Assembly: GCA_024398135.1 (NCBI GenBank)
Contig: CP073750.1
Coordinates: forward strand, 2,790,001-2,854,000
DNA from: a bacterium SCSIO 12643
GTDB lineage: Bacteria > Bacteroidota > Bacteroidia > Flavobacteriales_G > Salibacteraceae
Direction: 5' to 3'
Length of the DNA: 64,000 nucleotides
Shown: positions 35,118 through 42,717 of the stretch, one piece after another
Layout: every line of letters begins with the position of its first letter
Position numbering within the stretch: the stretch's first letter is position 1
The notes under the pieces: generated by a model
Seen by the model: the letters and a program-made list of their open reading frames with translations, nothing else
Databases searched by the model: none
Told to the model about the DNA's origin: nothing
Translations under genes and position numbers: made by a program

Positions 35118-35533
35118 TGGAACAGGAAAGAGATCCATTAGACGATGTAATCGACAACTTTAAAGCGCGATTAAAACGGGCATTTCCCAGGCCGGTAATA
35201 GAGCGCCTGGCGCTCATTGTCATTGGATGGGTCTGTTTTATGTATGGCGCCAGTCAATATGGAAATGGAGGTTGTGATGGTGGGACTTGTACTGTAATGT
35301 TTGCAGTTCACGGACTCCCATATGTATTATCCTGGCTTTTGTTTTGGATTGCGTTTTCGGTGTATTCCAAAAACAAAATAGGTGCATATGTCATTGGAGG
35401 AATCTCTATTGTAATTAATGGAATTCTTTTAAGTGCCATAGAATCCATGGATGTATCAGAATTATATTATCCCGGGTTTATTTTGTTAGGGTTTCAATTT
35501 GGGGCTATCATTTATAAGCGCTATTTCAATTAA
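35117..35533 (+). CDS. Small integral membrane protein
   Basis: 138 residues with four hydrophobic segments (about 30-45, 62-80, 90-107, 115-133) after a charged N-terminus (MEQERDPLDDVIDN). Two cysteines lie in GCDGGTC in the first loop. No family recognised. It starts on the last base of the acetyltransferase stop (TGATG) and ends overlapping the stop of the convergent YHS gene by 4 nt. Confidence 0.7.
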   Translation: MEQERDPLDDVIDNFKARLKRAFPRPVIERLALIVIGWVCFMYGASQYGNGGCDGGTCTVMFAVHGLPYVLSWLLFWIAFSVYSKNKIGAYVIGGISIVINGILLSAIESMDVSELYYPGFILLGFQFGAIIYKRYFN

Positions 35534-36009
35534 TCTTCCCAGTTTTTGTGGCAGGTATTCATGTTAGTTTCCGGATCTTTCATCCATTCTTTTCTCACAT
35601 CATCAGCCGCGAATAGGATGAGTTGTCCATCGATAATTTCAAAAACACTTGGATCTGTATCAGCTGTAAATCCTTTACTTCCAGCGAAGGCACAATATCC
35701 TCCAAATAGTGGGGCGTATTTCTCAGGACTGGCTTCAAATTGAGAACGATTGTGCTCTGTAGCAAATTGCCATACAGCACCATGCCATTCTAAGGTGATA
35801 TCTGATCTTCCTTCTACGGCTTTGTTTTCAGTGTGGTAACTCACCGGATCATAACCATGGATGGCAATGTCTGAAAAAACACCGTGATTGATTTCATTAT
35901 GGTCTACAAAGTTTAAAGGAGTAATACGTTCCAAACGGGTGTATCCGAAGATAAAGACAAACAGGAAAAGTATGGTGATGCTAATAATTTTTAAAATTTT
36001 CATAATCAA
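35530..36009 (-). CDS. YHS domain-containing protein
   Basis: 159 residues (start at 36009 or the second Met at 36003). One N-terminal hydrophobic segment (about 4-20, signal or anchor), then a YHS domain (about 45-150; HGYDPVSYH, GGYCAFAGSKG with the conserved Cys, DPSVFEIIDGQLILFA, CHKNWED at the C-terminus). YHS domains bind metal or haem-like ligands in oxidoreductase and heavy-metal contexts; the exact role here is unknown. Its stop shares four bases with the convergent gene's stop. Confidence 0.85.
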   Translation of the reverse strand: MIMKILKIISITILFLFVFIFGYTRLERITPLNFVDHNEINHGVFSDIAIHGYDPVSYHTENKAVEGRSDITLEWHGAVWQFATEHNRSQFEASPEKYAPLFGGYCAFAGSKGFTADTDPSVFEIIDGQLILFAADDVRKEWMKDPETNMNTCHKNWED

Positions 36010-36095
36010 TTTTTTGCACGCTTAAAATTAAGAATTTATTTAAAATGGAATTCGCATTTCAATATGTTAATATTGTAGGGTATTAACGTGAAATC

Positions 36096-36704
36096 ATGAA
36101 CCGAATAGCAAACGCCTTAATGTTAGAAGAAGGAAGAGTTTTACTTCAACAATATTTTCAGGAAATAGGAATTTTAAGTAGTCAGGAAATAGAAGAAGTT
36201 GTAGCACTAACCCGATATGGAAGCTTGTCCAAAGGTGACTATTTTATTAGCGAAGATAGAACTTGTCACAGTCTGGTTTTTGTGATTCGGGGGATGTTAC
36301 GTTCCTATTTTACAAAAGACGATGGAGAAGAGGTGACTTATTGCTTTACATTTCCTCAAAACTTGATGACCGCTTATAGTTCATTTATTACCGGAGAACC
36401 TACAGCAGAGAATATTCAAGCACTAACCGAAACACATTTATTGGTGATTCGAAAAGAGGATTTAGTCAAACTTACAGCGTCTGGTTCAAATTGGATTCGG
36501 TTACAAAAGTTTTTTGCCGAACAACAATACATTGCATTAGAACAACGCATTTTTGCATATCAGAAAGAAAAAGCGAAAAAACGTTATCGCGATTTGATCA
36601 AAAAACAACCTAAATTATTACAAGAAGTATCGCTTCAACATTTGGCTTCATATTTAAATATTACCCCAAGACATTTAAGCCGAATTCGAAAAGAAATAGA
36701 TTAA
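36096..36704 (+). CDS. Crp/Fnr-family transcriptional regulator
   Basis: 202 residues: N-terminal cyclic-nucleotide-binding-like domain (about 25-125; TRYGSLSKGDYFISED, VIRGMLRSYF, FITGEPTAENIQAL) and a C-terminal helix-turn-helix (about 155-200; VSLQHLASYLNITPRHLSRIRKEI). The Fnr-type N-terminal Cys cluster is absent. The neighbouring NAD(P)H oxidoreductase gene (36778) is the likely target, sharing direction with a 73-bp gap. Similar to the regulator at 53097. Confidence 0.85.
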   Translation: MNRIANALMLEEGRVLLQQYFQEIGILSSQEIEEVVALTRYGSLSKGDYFISEDRTCHSLVFVIRGMLRSYFTKDDGEEVTYCFTFPQNLMTAYSSFITGEPTAENIQALTETHLLVIRKEDLVKLTASGSNWIRLQKFFAEQQYIALEQRIFAYQKEKAKKRYRDLIKKQPKLLQEVSLQHLASYLNITPRHLSRIRKEID

Positions 36705-36747
36705 TTTGAAATGGACATATGTCCTGTTTATTGGCTGATGAGCGCTC

Positions 36748-36755
36748 TAATTTTG
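36748..36755 (+). promoter_or_regulatory. Candidate -7 box of the oxidoreductase gene
   Basis: TAATTTTG, exact TAnnTTTG, 22 nt before the ATG at 36778; a TTG lies 14 nt upstream, shorter than usual. Confidence 0.4.
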
Positions 36756-36777
36756 TGTGAAATCATAAATATTAGAG

Positions 36778-37356
36778 ATGAAAAATATATTGATCATCAA
36801 TGGACATCCCCATAAAGAAAGTTTGAATTTTGGCTTGGCTGAAGCCTATAAAAAGGGAGCATTGGCTTCTGGCTATCAGTTAGAAGAAATCGTTATCGCA
36901 GATTTAAATTTTAATCCCAACTTGCAGTATGGCTATCAAAAGAGAATGGAATTGGAGCCGGATTTATTAGATGCCTGGGAAAAGATAAAACGGGCAGATC
37001 ATATGGTCTGGGTGCACCCGGTATGGTGGGGAGGATTACCGGCTATAACCAAGGGATTTATTGATCGACTGTTTTTACCCGGGTTTACTTTTAAACCCAG
37101 AGAGAATTCCGTTTGGTGGGATAAATTATTAACTGGAAAGACAGCTAGAATCATTGCGACCATGGATCAACCGGGATGGTATTACCGATGGATAAATCAC
37201 CAACCCAGTGTATATCAATTAAAAAAAGGAACCTTAGAATTTTGCGGAGTGAAACCTGTAAAAGTGTGTTATATCGGAATTGTTAAAACCGCGACCGAAA
37301 AACAAAGAGCGAAATGGTTAACGCAAGTCAAACAGTTGGGAATGAAAGGAAAATAA
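36778..37356 (+). CDS. NAD(P)H-dependent quinone oxidoreductase (flavodoxin-like)
   Basis: 192 residues of the NQO1/KefF/MdaB flavodoxin-fold type: ILIINGHPHKESLN (FMN phosphate-binding start), then WVHPVWWGGLPAITKGF, the family's most conserved segment, and a FTFKP loop. These enzymes reduce quinones by two electrons, protecting against redox cycling. It follows a Crp/Fnr regulator in the same direction, so it is probably that regulator's target. Normal length; no signal peptide. Confidence 0.88.
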   Translation: MKNILIINGHPHKESLNFGLAEAYKKGALASGYQLEEIVIADLNFNPNLQYGYQKRMELEPDLLDAWEKIKRADHMVWVHPVWWGGLPAITKGFIDRLFLPGFTFKPRENSVWWDKLLTGKTARIIATMDQPGWYYRWINHQPSVYQLKKGTLEFCGVKPVKVCYIGIVKTATEKQRAKWLTQVKQLGMKGK

Positions 37357-37407
37357 AAGTCCTAAATAAAACGCAACTTTAAGAAATTGTTTTCTTTTTT
37401 AGAAAAA

Positions 37408-37440
37408 TTGAAAATAATTTGAAAACTAAATATAGTTTTG
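37408..37440 (+). promoter_or_regulatory. Candidate promoter of the yitT leader
   Basis: TTG (37408-37410), 22-nt spacer and TAGTTTTG (37433-37440, exact TAnnTTTG). Expected start near 37446, within a few bases of the micro-ORF1 ATG (37451), so this mRNA would be leaderless. Confidence 0.5.
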
Positions 37441-37450
37441 CGCCAGAATT

Positions 37451-37513
37451 ATGAAACGGATGTCTCAATATAATCATATGTGTAAGTCGAATTGGAAACA
37501 ATATCGAGGGTAG
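37451..37513 (+). CDS. Micro-ORF1 (20 aa), possible leader peptide
   Basis: ATG to TAG, 20 residues, with the pattern KRM-SQYNHMCK near its middle. It starts almost on the predicted transcription start and stops 22 nt before terminator 1. Micro-ORF2 shares the pattern KR(M/L)..QY..N.MCK. Translation is not proven; the region could instead be a small non-coding RNA. Confidence 0.35.
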   Translation: MKRMSQYNHMCKSNWKQYRG

Positions 37514-37535
37514 AGACGTATAGATAAAAATATGA

Positions 37536-37571
37536 AAAAGCGTTCTTCTACCAGGTTGAACGCTTTTTTTT
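37536..37571 (+). terminator. Intrinsic terminator 1 of the leader
   Basis: A 10-bp stem AAAAGCGTTC / GAACGCTTTT with a 12-nt loop, followed by T-rich sequence. Same stem and loop sizes as terminator 2. Confidence 0.9.
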
Positions 37572-37587
37572 GGTCAAATAAATAGGA

Positions 37588-37707
37588 ATGGAAGTCATGA
37601 CAAAACGGTTAAATAAACAGTATAAACAGGTGAATAATATGTGTAAACATCAGAGGAATATGATGTGGATGCATTTGTCATGTGGGTCCGAATATCAAAG
37701 AGAATGA
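37588..37707 (+). CDS. Micro-ORF2 (39 aa), possible leader peptide
   Basis: ATG to TGA, 39 residues (a second ATG at 37597). AGGAATGG before the start gives a weak Shine-Dalgarno-like sequence. It contains the KR-L...QY...NNMCK pattern found in micro-ORF1, and stops 26 nt before terminator 2. No promoter lies between terminator 1 and this ORF, so it depends on read-through. Confidence 0.35.
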   Translation: MEVMTKRLNKQYKQVNNMCKHQRNMMWMHLSCGSEYQRE

Positions 37708-37733
37708 ATCAATAAACGAAATATAAATTGAGG

Positions 37734-37771
37734 AATCCCTTTGGTTAAGTATAATCAAAGGGATTTTTTTT
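37734..37771 (+). terminator. Intrinsic terminator 2 abutting yitT
   Basis: A 10-bp stem AATCCCTTTG / CAAAGGGATT with a 12-nt loop and a run of eight T. The T run ends 13 nt before the yitT ATG, leaving no room for a further promoter unless it overlaps the hairpin. Confidence 0.9.
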
Positions 37772-37784
37772 GAACTAGAGTAAA

Positions 37785-38639
37785 ATGAAAAACATAATTG
37801 CGCTATATAATAATCCATATAACCTTTTGCTTTTGCTTAAGAGTTATGGTTTGGTGTTTTTAGGATCATTGGTATTGGCCATTGGTTACGTGGTTTTTAT
37901 TGTACCCCATCATATTGTTCCCGGTGGGATTTTTGGTTTAAGTATCGTCATCAATCATTTGGGTGGTTTATCAGTAGGTACCATTGCATTGTTGATTAAT
38001 ATCCCCTTGTTATTGTGGGGAGCAAAGGTTTTGGGAAAGGAAACCGGAATAAAAACGGCCTTTTCCATGGTGATGGTGAGCGTTTTGATCGATGGTATAT
38101 CGGTTTTAACAGGAGGACGAATCTATGTAAATGATGTTTTGGTATCATCTATATTTGGTGGGATTCTGATTGGATTGGCCGTGTTTATTGTCATGGGAGC
38201 AGGCGCCACCACCGGAGGAAATGATATTTTGGTAAGAATTATTTCCAGATGGGTGAAACTACCATATAGTTCTCTGATTTTGATTGTAGATGGTGTTGTG
38301 GTTTTATTGGGAACCTATGTGTTTGAAGATTTTACAATGGCTGCATATTGTATCATCGCTATTGTCTCTATTAGTAAAACCATTGATCACTTTTTGAAAA
38401 AGAGTAATCAGAATCAAACAGTTTTGGTTTTCTCAAAAAAGAATAATTCTATTAAGAAAGAATTGGAGTCTCATGAAAGTATGAATAAAAGAATCTTGAA
38501 GTTGATTCACCATGATAGTAATGAAAAAATGATTCTGGTAACGAATGCCAATAAGCCAATTCATACGATTGAAGAGTTGATTTATAAAGTAGACTCTGAT
38601 GCTTATATCTCGGTACTGGATTCCAATTATCGCGTATAA
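37785..38639 (+). CDS. YitT-family membrane protein
   Basis: 284 residues: five or six membrane segments (about 15-190; LLKSYGLVFLGSLVLAIGY, HHIVPGGIFGLSIV, GAGATTGGNDILVRI) and a C-terminal cytoplasmic DUF2179 domain (about 205-280). The VPGGIFG and TTGGNDI glycine motifs are the YitT signatures. Function of the family is unclear, perhaps transport. It lies directly behind a two-hairpin leader, so expression may be attenuated. Followed by its own terminator. Confidence 0.9.
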   Translation: MKNIIALYNNPYNLLLLLKSYGLVFLGSLVLAIGYVVFIVPHHIVPGGIFGLSIVINHLGGLSVGTIALLINIPLLLWGAKVLGKETGIKTAFSMVMVSVLIDGISVLTGGRIYVNDVLVSSIFGGILIGLAVFIVMGAGATTGGNDILVRIISRWVKLPYSSLILIVDGVVVLLGTYVFEDFTMAAYCIIAIVSISKTIDHFLKKSNQNQTVLVFSKKNNSIKKELESHESMNKRILKLIHHDSNEKMILVTNANKPIHTIEELIYKVDSDAYISVLDSNYRV

Positions 38640-38645
38640 AGAGAT

Positions 38646-38678
38646 AAAGCCTCATCAACAAATTTGGTGAGGCTTTTT
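38646..38678 (+). terminator. Intrinsic terminator of yitT
   Basis: AAAGCCTCA / loop / TGAGGCTTT followed by T, directly after the yitT stop codon. Confidence 0.88.
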
Positions 38679-38744
38679 CATGGTTTGTCCATTTATTACC
38701 ATTTTATCCCTTTTTCTAACCTTTCTGGGGCTGTATGGGCACGG

Positions 38745-38752
38745 TAGTTTTG
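38745..38752 (+). promoter_or_regulatory. Candidate -7 box of the pirin-MATE-pirin operon
   Basis: TAGTTTTG, exact TAnnTTTG, 19 nt before the ATG at 38772. A weak TTCTGG lies near the -33 position. Confidence 0.45.
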
Positions 38753-38771
38753 TCCTATCAATACAAGTCCA

Positions 38772-39626
38772 ATGAAAAGAACAATAAAATCAATATCCGG
38801 ACCATCCACCATTGATGGTGTAGTACCGGGAGTGCGCGGACAGAGTGCATTTCCAAATAGAGAATTAAAATCTATGAACCCATTTGTGATGTTAGATCAT
38901 ATTGGGGAACAACATGTGGGAGCTGATTATTTTGTAGATGGTTCAGATTCTGCACATCCGCATCGCGGTTTCGAAACCGTAACATTTCTTTTTGAGGGAA
39001 TTATGGATCATAAAGATTCGTTAGGAAATCAAGTAAGATTACGCTCAGGAGATGTGCAAAGAATGAATGCAGGAAGTGGAATTCAGCATGGTGGAGATTT
39101 CAGAAGTGATCCACATTCTCAGTTATTTCACGAAGTACAATTGTGGGTAAATCTTCCAGCAAAAGAAAAAATGTCAATTCCGGGAATCTTCAATGCGAAG
39201 GTTCATGATATTCCGGTTTATGATCTGGAACATGGAAAAATCAGAGTAATAGGAGGCGCATTTGAAGGTCTGGAAGGTCCAATTCGTACCATTCAGCCAA
39301 CACGATTGTTACATGCCATTTCAAAGCAAAATCAAAAAATGACTATTTCGGAAATTGCTTCGGATCATAATATGTTGATCTATGTTTTAAAAGGAAATAT
39401 TCGAATCGAAGACCAGGAAATTTCACAGCATCAAGCCATATCACTAAATAATGAAGGAGACCATCTGGACCTGGAATTATTAGACAAATCTCAGGTGTTA
39501 ATCGTGTCCGGGAAACCCATAGATGAACCGGTGGTTATGGGTGGTCCGTTTGTGATGAATACCGCACAGGAAATTGATCAGGCATTTGAAGATTTTCAGG
39601 CAGGAAAATTTGGAGCGGTTAAATAA
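38772..39626 (+). CDS. Pirin-family protein
   Basis: 284 residues, two cupin barrels. Metal-site residues of the N-terminal cupin are in HPHRGFETVT (two His) and GSGIQHGG (His), with EVQLWVNLP closing the barrel; the C-terminal half is degenerate, as usual. Pirins are metal-dependent (Fe) proteins, some with quercetinase activity, often linked to redox stress. First gene of a tight operon: next gene starts 9 nt later. Confidence 0.88.
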   Translation: MKRTIKSISGPSTIDGVVPGVRGQSAFPNRELKSMNPFVMLDHIGEQHVGADYFVDGSDSAHPHRGFETVTFLFEGIMDHKDSLGNQVRLRSGDVQRMNAGSGIQHGGDFRSDPHSQLFHEVQLWVNLPAKEKMSIPGIFNAKVHDIPVYDLEHGKIRVIGGAFEGLEGPIRTIQPTRLLHAISKQNQKMTISEIASDHNMLIYVLKGNIRIEDQEISQHQAISLNNEGDHLDLELLDKSQVLIVSGKPIDEPVVMGGPFVMNTAQEIDQAFEDFQAGKFGAVK

Positions 39627-39635
39627 AAGGAAATT

Positions 39636-40964
39636 ATGAGTGCAACTTCAAATTTTGGAACTGAACGAATCAGTAAATTATTGTTACAGCAAGCTATTCC
39701 CGCAGGAATAGGAATTTTGGTGTTATCAATTTATAGCCTGGTCGATACCATTTTTATTGGGAGATATATCGGAGGGATTGGTATTGCAGCAATTACAATT
39801 GTTTCACCTATTACATTTTTAGTCTCGTCCATTGGTTTGGGGATAGGAATGGGCGGAGGCTCACTAATTTCTTTGAATCTGGGAGAAGGAAATGTAAATC
39901 GGGCAAAACAAATTCTTGGAAATCAGAGTTTATTAGTGCTCTTGTTGAGTGCAGTAATTATGGGCCTTGGGTTTCTGTTTTATGATGGAATCTTACAAAT
40001 GTTTGGTGCCCGGGGAGCATCTTTATTAGCGTCTCAGGAGTATTTCTTTTTTACACTTTGGGGACTCCCATTTTTTATGGGACAGATGATGCTCAACAAT
40101 GTTTTACGTGCAGAAGGGAATGCGCAAGCGGCCATGATTGTTTTGGGTTTACCGTCAATTATTAATATTCTCCTGGACGCTGTTTTTATCATCGTTTTAG
40201 ATATGGGATTAAATGGAGTAGCTTTGGCTACCGCGTTATCACAAGCTATTGGAGTGATAATAGGTGTGATTTTTCTACTGCGTAAAAGTCAGATAATTCC
40301 TTCACTTTCTGATTTTAAATGGAGCACCAAATTGGTGAAATCAATTGCGGGATTAGGATCTGTTCAGTTTTTGAGTCAGGCGACCATGAGCATTGTAGTT
40401 GTATTTGCCAATAACCTATTGATGAAATACGGTGGAGACCTGGCTATTTCTGCATATGGATTGGTGATCAGAATTACCATGTTTGCGTTTTTTCCGGTGA
40501 TGGGAATCGTACAGGGTTTCATGCCCATCGCGGGATTTAACTATGGCGCTGGGAAGCAAAACCGGGTAAAAGAAGCGATTCATAAATCATTTTTGAGTTC
40601 TACAATCATTGCATTTTCAATCATGATTTTGGCCATGTTGGGTGCTGAAAGTATTGTAGGTGTTTTTACAGACGAATCTGATCTGATACTAATGGCTTCT
40701 GTGGTGATGTATTGGGTTTTCTCAGCATATCCGTTATTGGGAATTCAGCAAGTCAGTACAGCATATTTTCAGGCTATAGGAAAGGCACGACCTGCACTTT
40801 GGTTGACATTGGTAAAGCAAATCATATTGATTCCAACTTTATTTATTCTGCCATTGTTTTTTCAGTTAGATGGCATCTGGTACGGCTTTCCGATTTCTGA
40901 AGTGAGTACGACTCTTATTGCGTACTCTTCTTTTAGAAGAGAATTAAAATTAAATCAAGCATAA
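39636..40964 (+). CDS. MATE-family efflux transporter
   Basis: 442 residues with twelve hydrophobic segments. MATE features: SIYSLVDTIFIGRYIG near the N-terminus, GLGIGMGGGSLISLNLGEG in the second helix pair, and MPIAGFNYGAGKQNRVKEAI mid-protein. MATE pumps exchange cations (Na+ or H+) for cationic drugs or metabolites at the inner membrane. It lies between two pirin genes (gaps of 9 and 10 nt), an unusual order. Confidence 0.92.
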   Translation: MSATSNFGTERISKLLLQQAIPAGIGILVLSIYSLVDTIFIGRYIGGIGIAAITIVSPITFLVSSIGLGIGMGGGSLISLNLGEGNVNRAKQILGNQSLLVLLLSAVIMGLGFLFYDGILQMFGARGASLLASQEYFFFTLWGLPFFMGQMMLNNVLRAEGNAQAAMIVLGLPSIINILLDAVFIIVLDMGLNGVALATALSQAIGVIIGVIFLLRKSQIIPSLSDFKWSTKLVKSIAGLGSVQFLSQATMSIVVVFANNLLMKYGGDLAISAYGLVIRITMFAFFPVMGIVQGFMPIAGFNYGAGKQNRVKEAIHKSFLSSTIIAFSIMILAMLGAESIVGVFTDESDLILMASVVMYWVFSAYPLLGIQQVSTAYFQAIGKARPALWLTLVKQIILIPTLFILPLFFQLDGIWYGFPISEVSTTLIAYSSFRRELKLNQA

Positions 40965-40974
40965 TTAGATCAAA

Positions 40975-41802
40975 ATGGAAAAGAGAGGATTATTAAAATT
41001 TCAAGAACCTAGAAATGGGATACAATATATTGTGAACACTGACATCAGAACAGAATTAAAACCATTGGTGTTTTTTGATGCGGGTAAATTTACCAGATCA
41101 GATGATGGTTTTACCATTGGGTATCATCCACATTCCGGGATCGGAATTATTACCTATTTTCATGGAACAGATTTACACCATAAGGACAGTGCAGATCATC
41201 CTGGAGTTATTCATGATGGTGGCATGCAATGGATTCGTGCCGGAAAAGGAGTGTGGCATGAAGAAGGTTATCATCGAAAACATAATGCGCAAACTACCGG
41301 AGAATGGACGGGGTCAATTCACCAACTTTGGATTCAGTTACCTCCAGAGCTAGAAGAGAGTGAGGTAGTGTACGAGAATTTACCATCGGACGAAATTGCT
41401 GTTCATGATCATGTGAAAGTACTTGCAGGAACTTATCAGGGGGTGAAGGGAAAAATTGACTTACCGATAGAAATGACCTATTTGGATGTCTCTCTTAAAG
41501 CCGGAGAGACCTGGAAATTTGAAACACCAAAAGGTCAAACTACAGGATTCGTTTTTACACGTGACGGGGCCATAAAATTGAATGAAGAATTAATTGAGAA
41601 TAATAAAATGGCCATCCTGGAACATAAAGAAGGAGTGTTACAGGTAGAAGCACACAATGAAAACTCAAATTTTATAGTGGTTTTAGCTAAGCCGGAATCA
41701 TATCCATCGGTAACACATGGAGGTCAGATTCATACCAATGAAGAATCACTTTTAAGAAGTCTGGAACACATCAAAAAAATAGGGGGAGACCTTAAATCAT
41801 AG
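40975..41802 (+). CDS. Second pirin-family protein
   Basis: 275 residues, again bicupin. HPHSGIGIITYFHG and GKGVWHEEGYHRKH carry the likely metal His residues, DLHHKDSADHPG is the family's 'hkDs.g' motif, and FVFTRDGAIKL marks the C-terminal cupin. Only distantly similar to the first pirin (38772), so these are not a recent tandem duplication. Last gene of the operon; YceI downstream has a promoter of its own. Confidence 0.85.
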   Translation: MEKRGLLKFQEPRNGIQYIVNTDIRTELKPLVFFDAGKFTRSDDGFTIGYHPHSGIGIITYFHGTDLHHKDSADHPGVIHDGGMQWIRAGKGVWHEEGYHRKHNAQTTGEWTGSIHQLWIQLPPELEESEVVYENLPSDEIAVHDHVKVLAGTYQGVKGKIDLPIEMTYLDVSLKAGETWKFETPKGQTTGFVFTRDGAIKLNEELIENNKMAILEHKEGVLQVEAHNENSNFIVVLAKPESYPSVTHGGQIHTNEESLLRSLEHIKKIGGDLKS

Positions 41803-41861
41803 AAACTTAAAATTTCACAAAAAAGTAACAAAAATATCATCGAATGACCATTTTTTACCTT

Positions 41862-41890
41862 TTTGAAAATGGACGATTCGATTACGTTTG
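41862..41890 (+). promoter_or_regulatory. Candidate promoter of the YceI gene
   Basis: TTTG (41862-41865), 17-nt spacer and TACGTTTG (41883-41890), an exact match to TTG-N17-23-TAnnTTTG. Start expected near 41897, about 19 nt before the ATG. Confidence 0.65.
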
Positions 41891-41915
41891 TCGGATTAAA
41901 TTAATTAATATAAAC

Positions 41916-42572
41916 ATGAAAAGAATAATATTATCTGCTTTTGTATTAGGGGCAGTTTTAACATCTTGTTCTGATGGCGGAACAAAAGTAGAAAGTAAAG
42001 AAGCAGAGGTAGTTGAAGTAAAAGCAACTGAAACCACTCAAACTTATTCTGTGGTAGCAGAAGGAAGTTACGTAGACTGGAAAGCTGCACATTTAGGTGG
42101 AGTGCAACCTCGTTTTGGAAAAATCATGATTGGTAAAGCTGAAGTTTCAACAAATGATAACAAGTTGGCTAATGCGATGATTGAAATGGACATGGCTTCA
42201 TTTACGGTAGAGAATTTTGAAGATGAAGAGTCTAAAATGAAATTGACTGGTCACTTACAAAGTGATGATTTCTTCAAGATTGAAGCATTTCCTACATCTA
42301 CTTTTGAATTAACCGGAGTGGAAGCTCAAACAGGAGAGTACAATTCTAAATTAACAGGTAACTTAACGATTTTAGGTGTAGCTAAGAGTATTTCTTTTCT
42401 TGCAAACGTTAACGTTTCTGACGAAGCAGTAGCTGTAAAATCAGAAAACTTTGCGATTGACAGAACAGAGTGGGGATTAACTTACAACGTAGAAGGAACT
42501 GAAGGTGTACCAGCTGATTATTTGATCGCAAATGACATCAACTTTACGGTAGATGTTAAGATTACAAAATAA
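41916..42572 (+). CDS. YceI-family lipoprotein
   Basis: 218 residues from the ATG at 41916, whose lipobox LTSC (about residue 17) follows directly; an earlier start would include the promoter. After a Glu/Lys/Thr-rich linker (about 25-45) comes a YceI beta-barrel (about 50-215; SYVDWKAAHLGG, SDDFFKIEAFPTSTFEL, LTGNLTILGVAKSI, DRTEWGLTYN). YceI proteins bind isoprenoid lipids and are linked to stress or polyisoprenoid storage. Ends in a strong terminator. Confidence 0.88.
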   Translation: MKRIILSAFVLGAVLTSCSDGGTKVESKEAEVVEVKATETTQTYSVVAEGSYVDWKAAHLGGVQPRFGKIMIGKAEVSTNDNKLANAMIEMDMASFTVENFEDEESKMKLTGHLQSDDFFKIEAFPTSTFELTGVEAQTGEYNSKLTGNLTILGVAKSISFLANVNVSDEAVAVKSENFAIDRTEWGLTYNVEGTEGVPADYLIANDINFTVDVKITK

Positions 42573-42622
42573 TCGATTTCAATTTATAAAAGTTGGGGCT
42601 TAGGATTTAAACCCAATTTTAG

Positions 42623-42655
42623 AAAAGGGGACTATGACGATGGATCCCCTTTTTT
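42623..42655 (+). terminator. Intrinsic terminator of the YceI gene
   Basis: AAAAGGGGA / loop / TCCCCTTTT with a trailing T run. Confidence 0.88.
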
Positions 42656-42717
42656 GTTTTAACTCGTCAACAAGAATAACCGATATAAGTAGATTGAAAA
42701 TATTACATTAGTACATC

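Larger units (their letters stand above)
37357..37784. other. 428-bp leader region with promoter, two micro-ORFs and two terminators
   Basis: The region holds a promoter (37408-37440), a 20-codon ORF, an intrinsic hairpin, a 39-codon ORF and a second hairpin. Neither peptide has a recognised function. It ends 13 nt before the yitT ATG. Further details are given in the individual entries. Confidence 0.6.
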
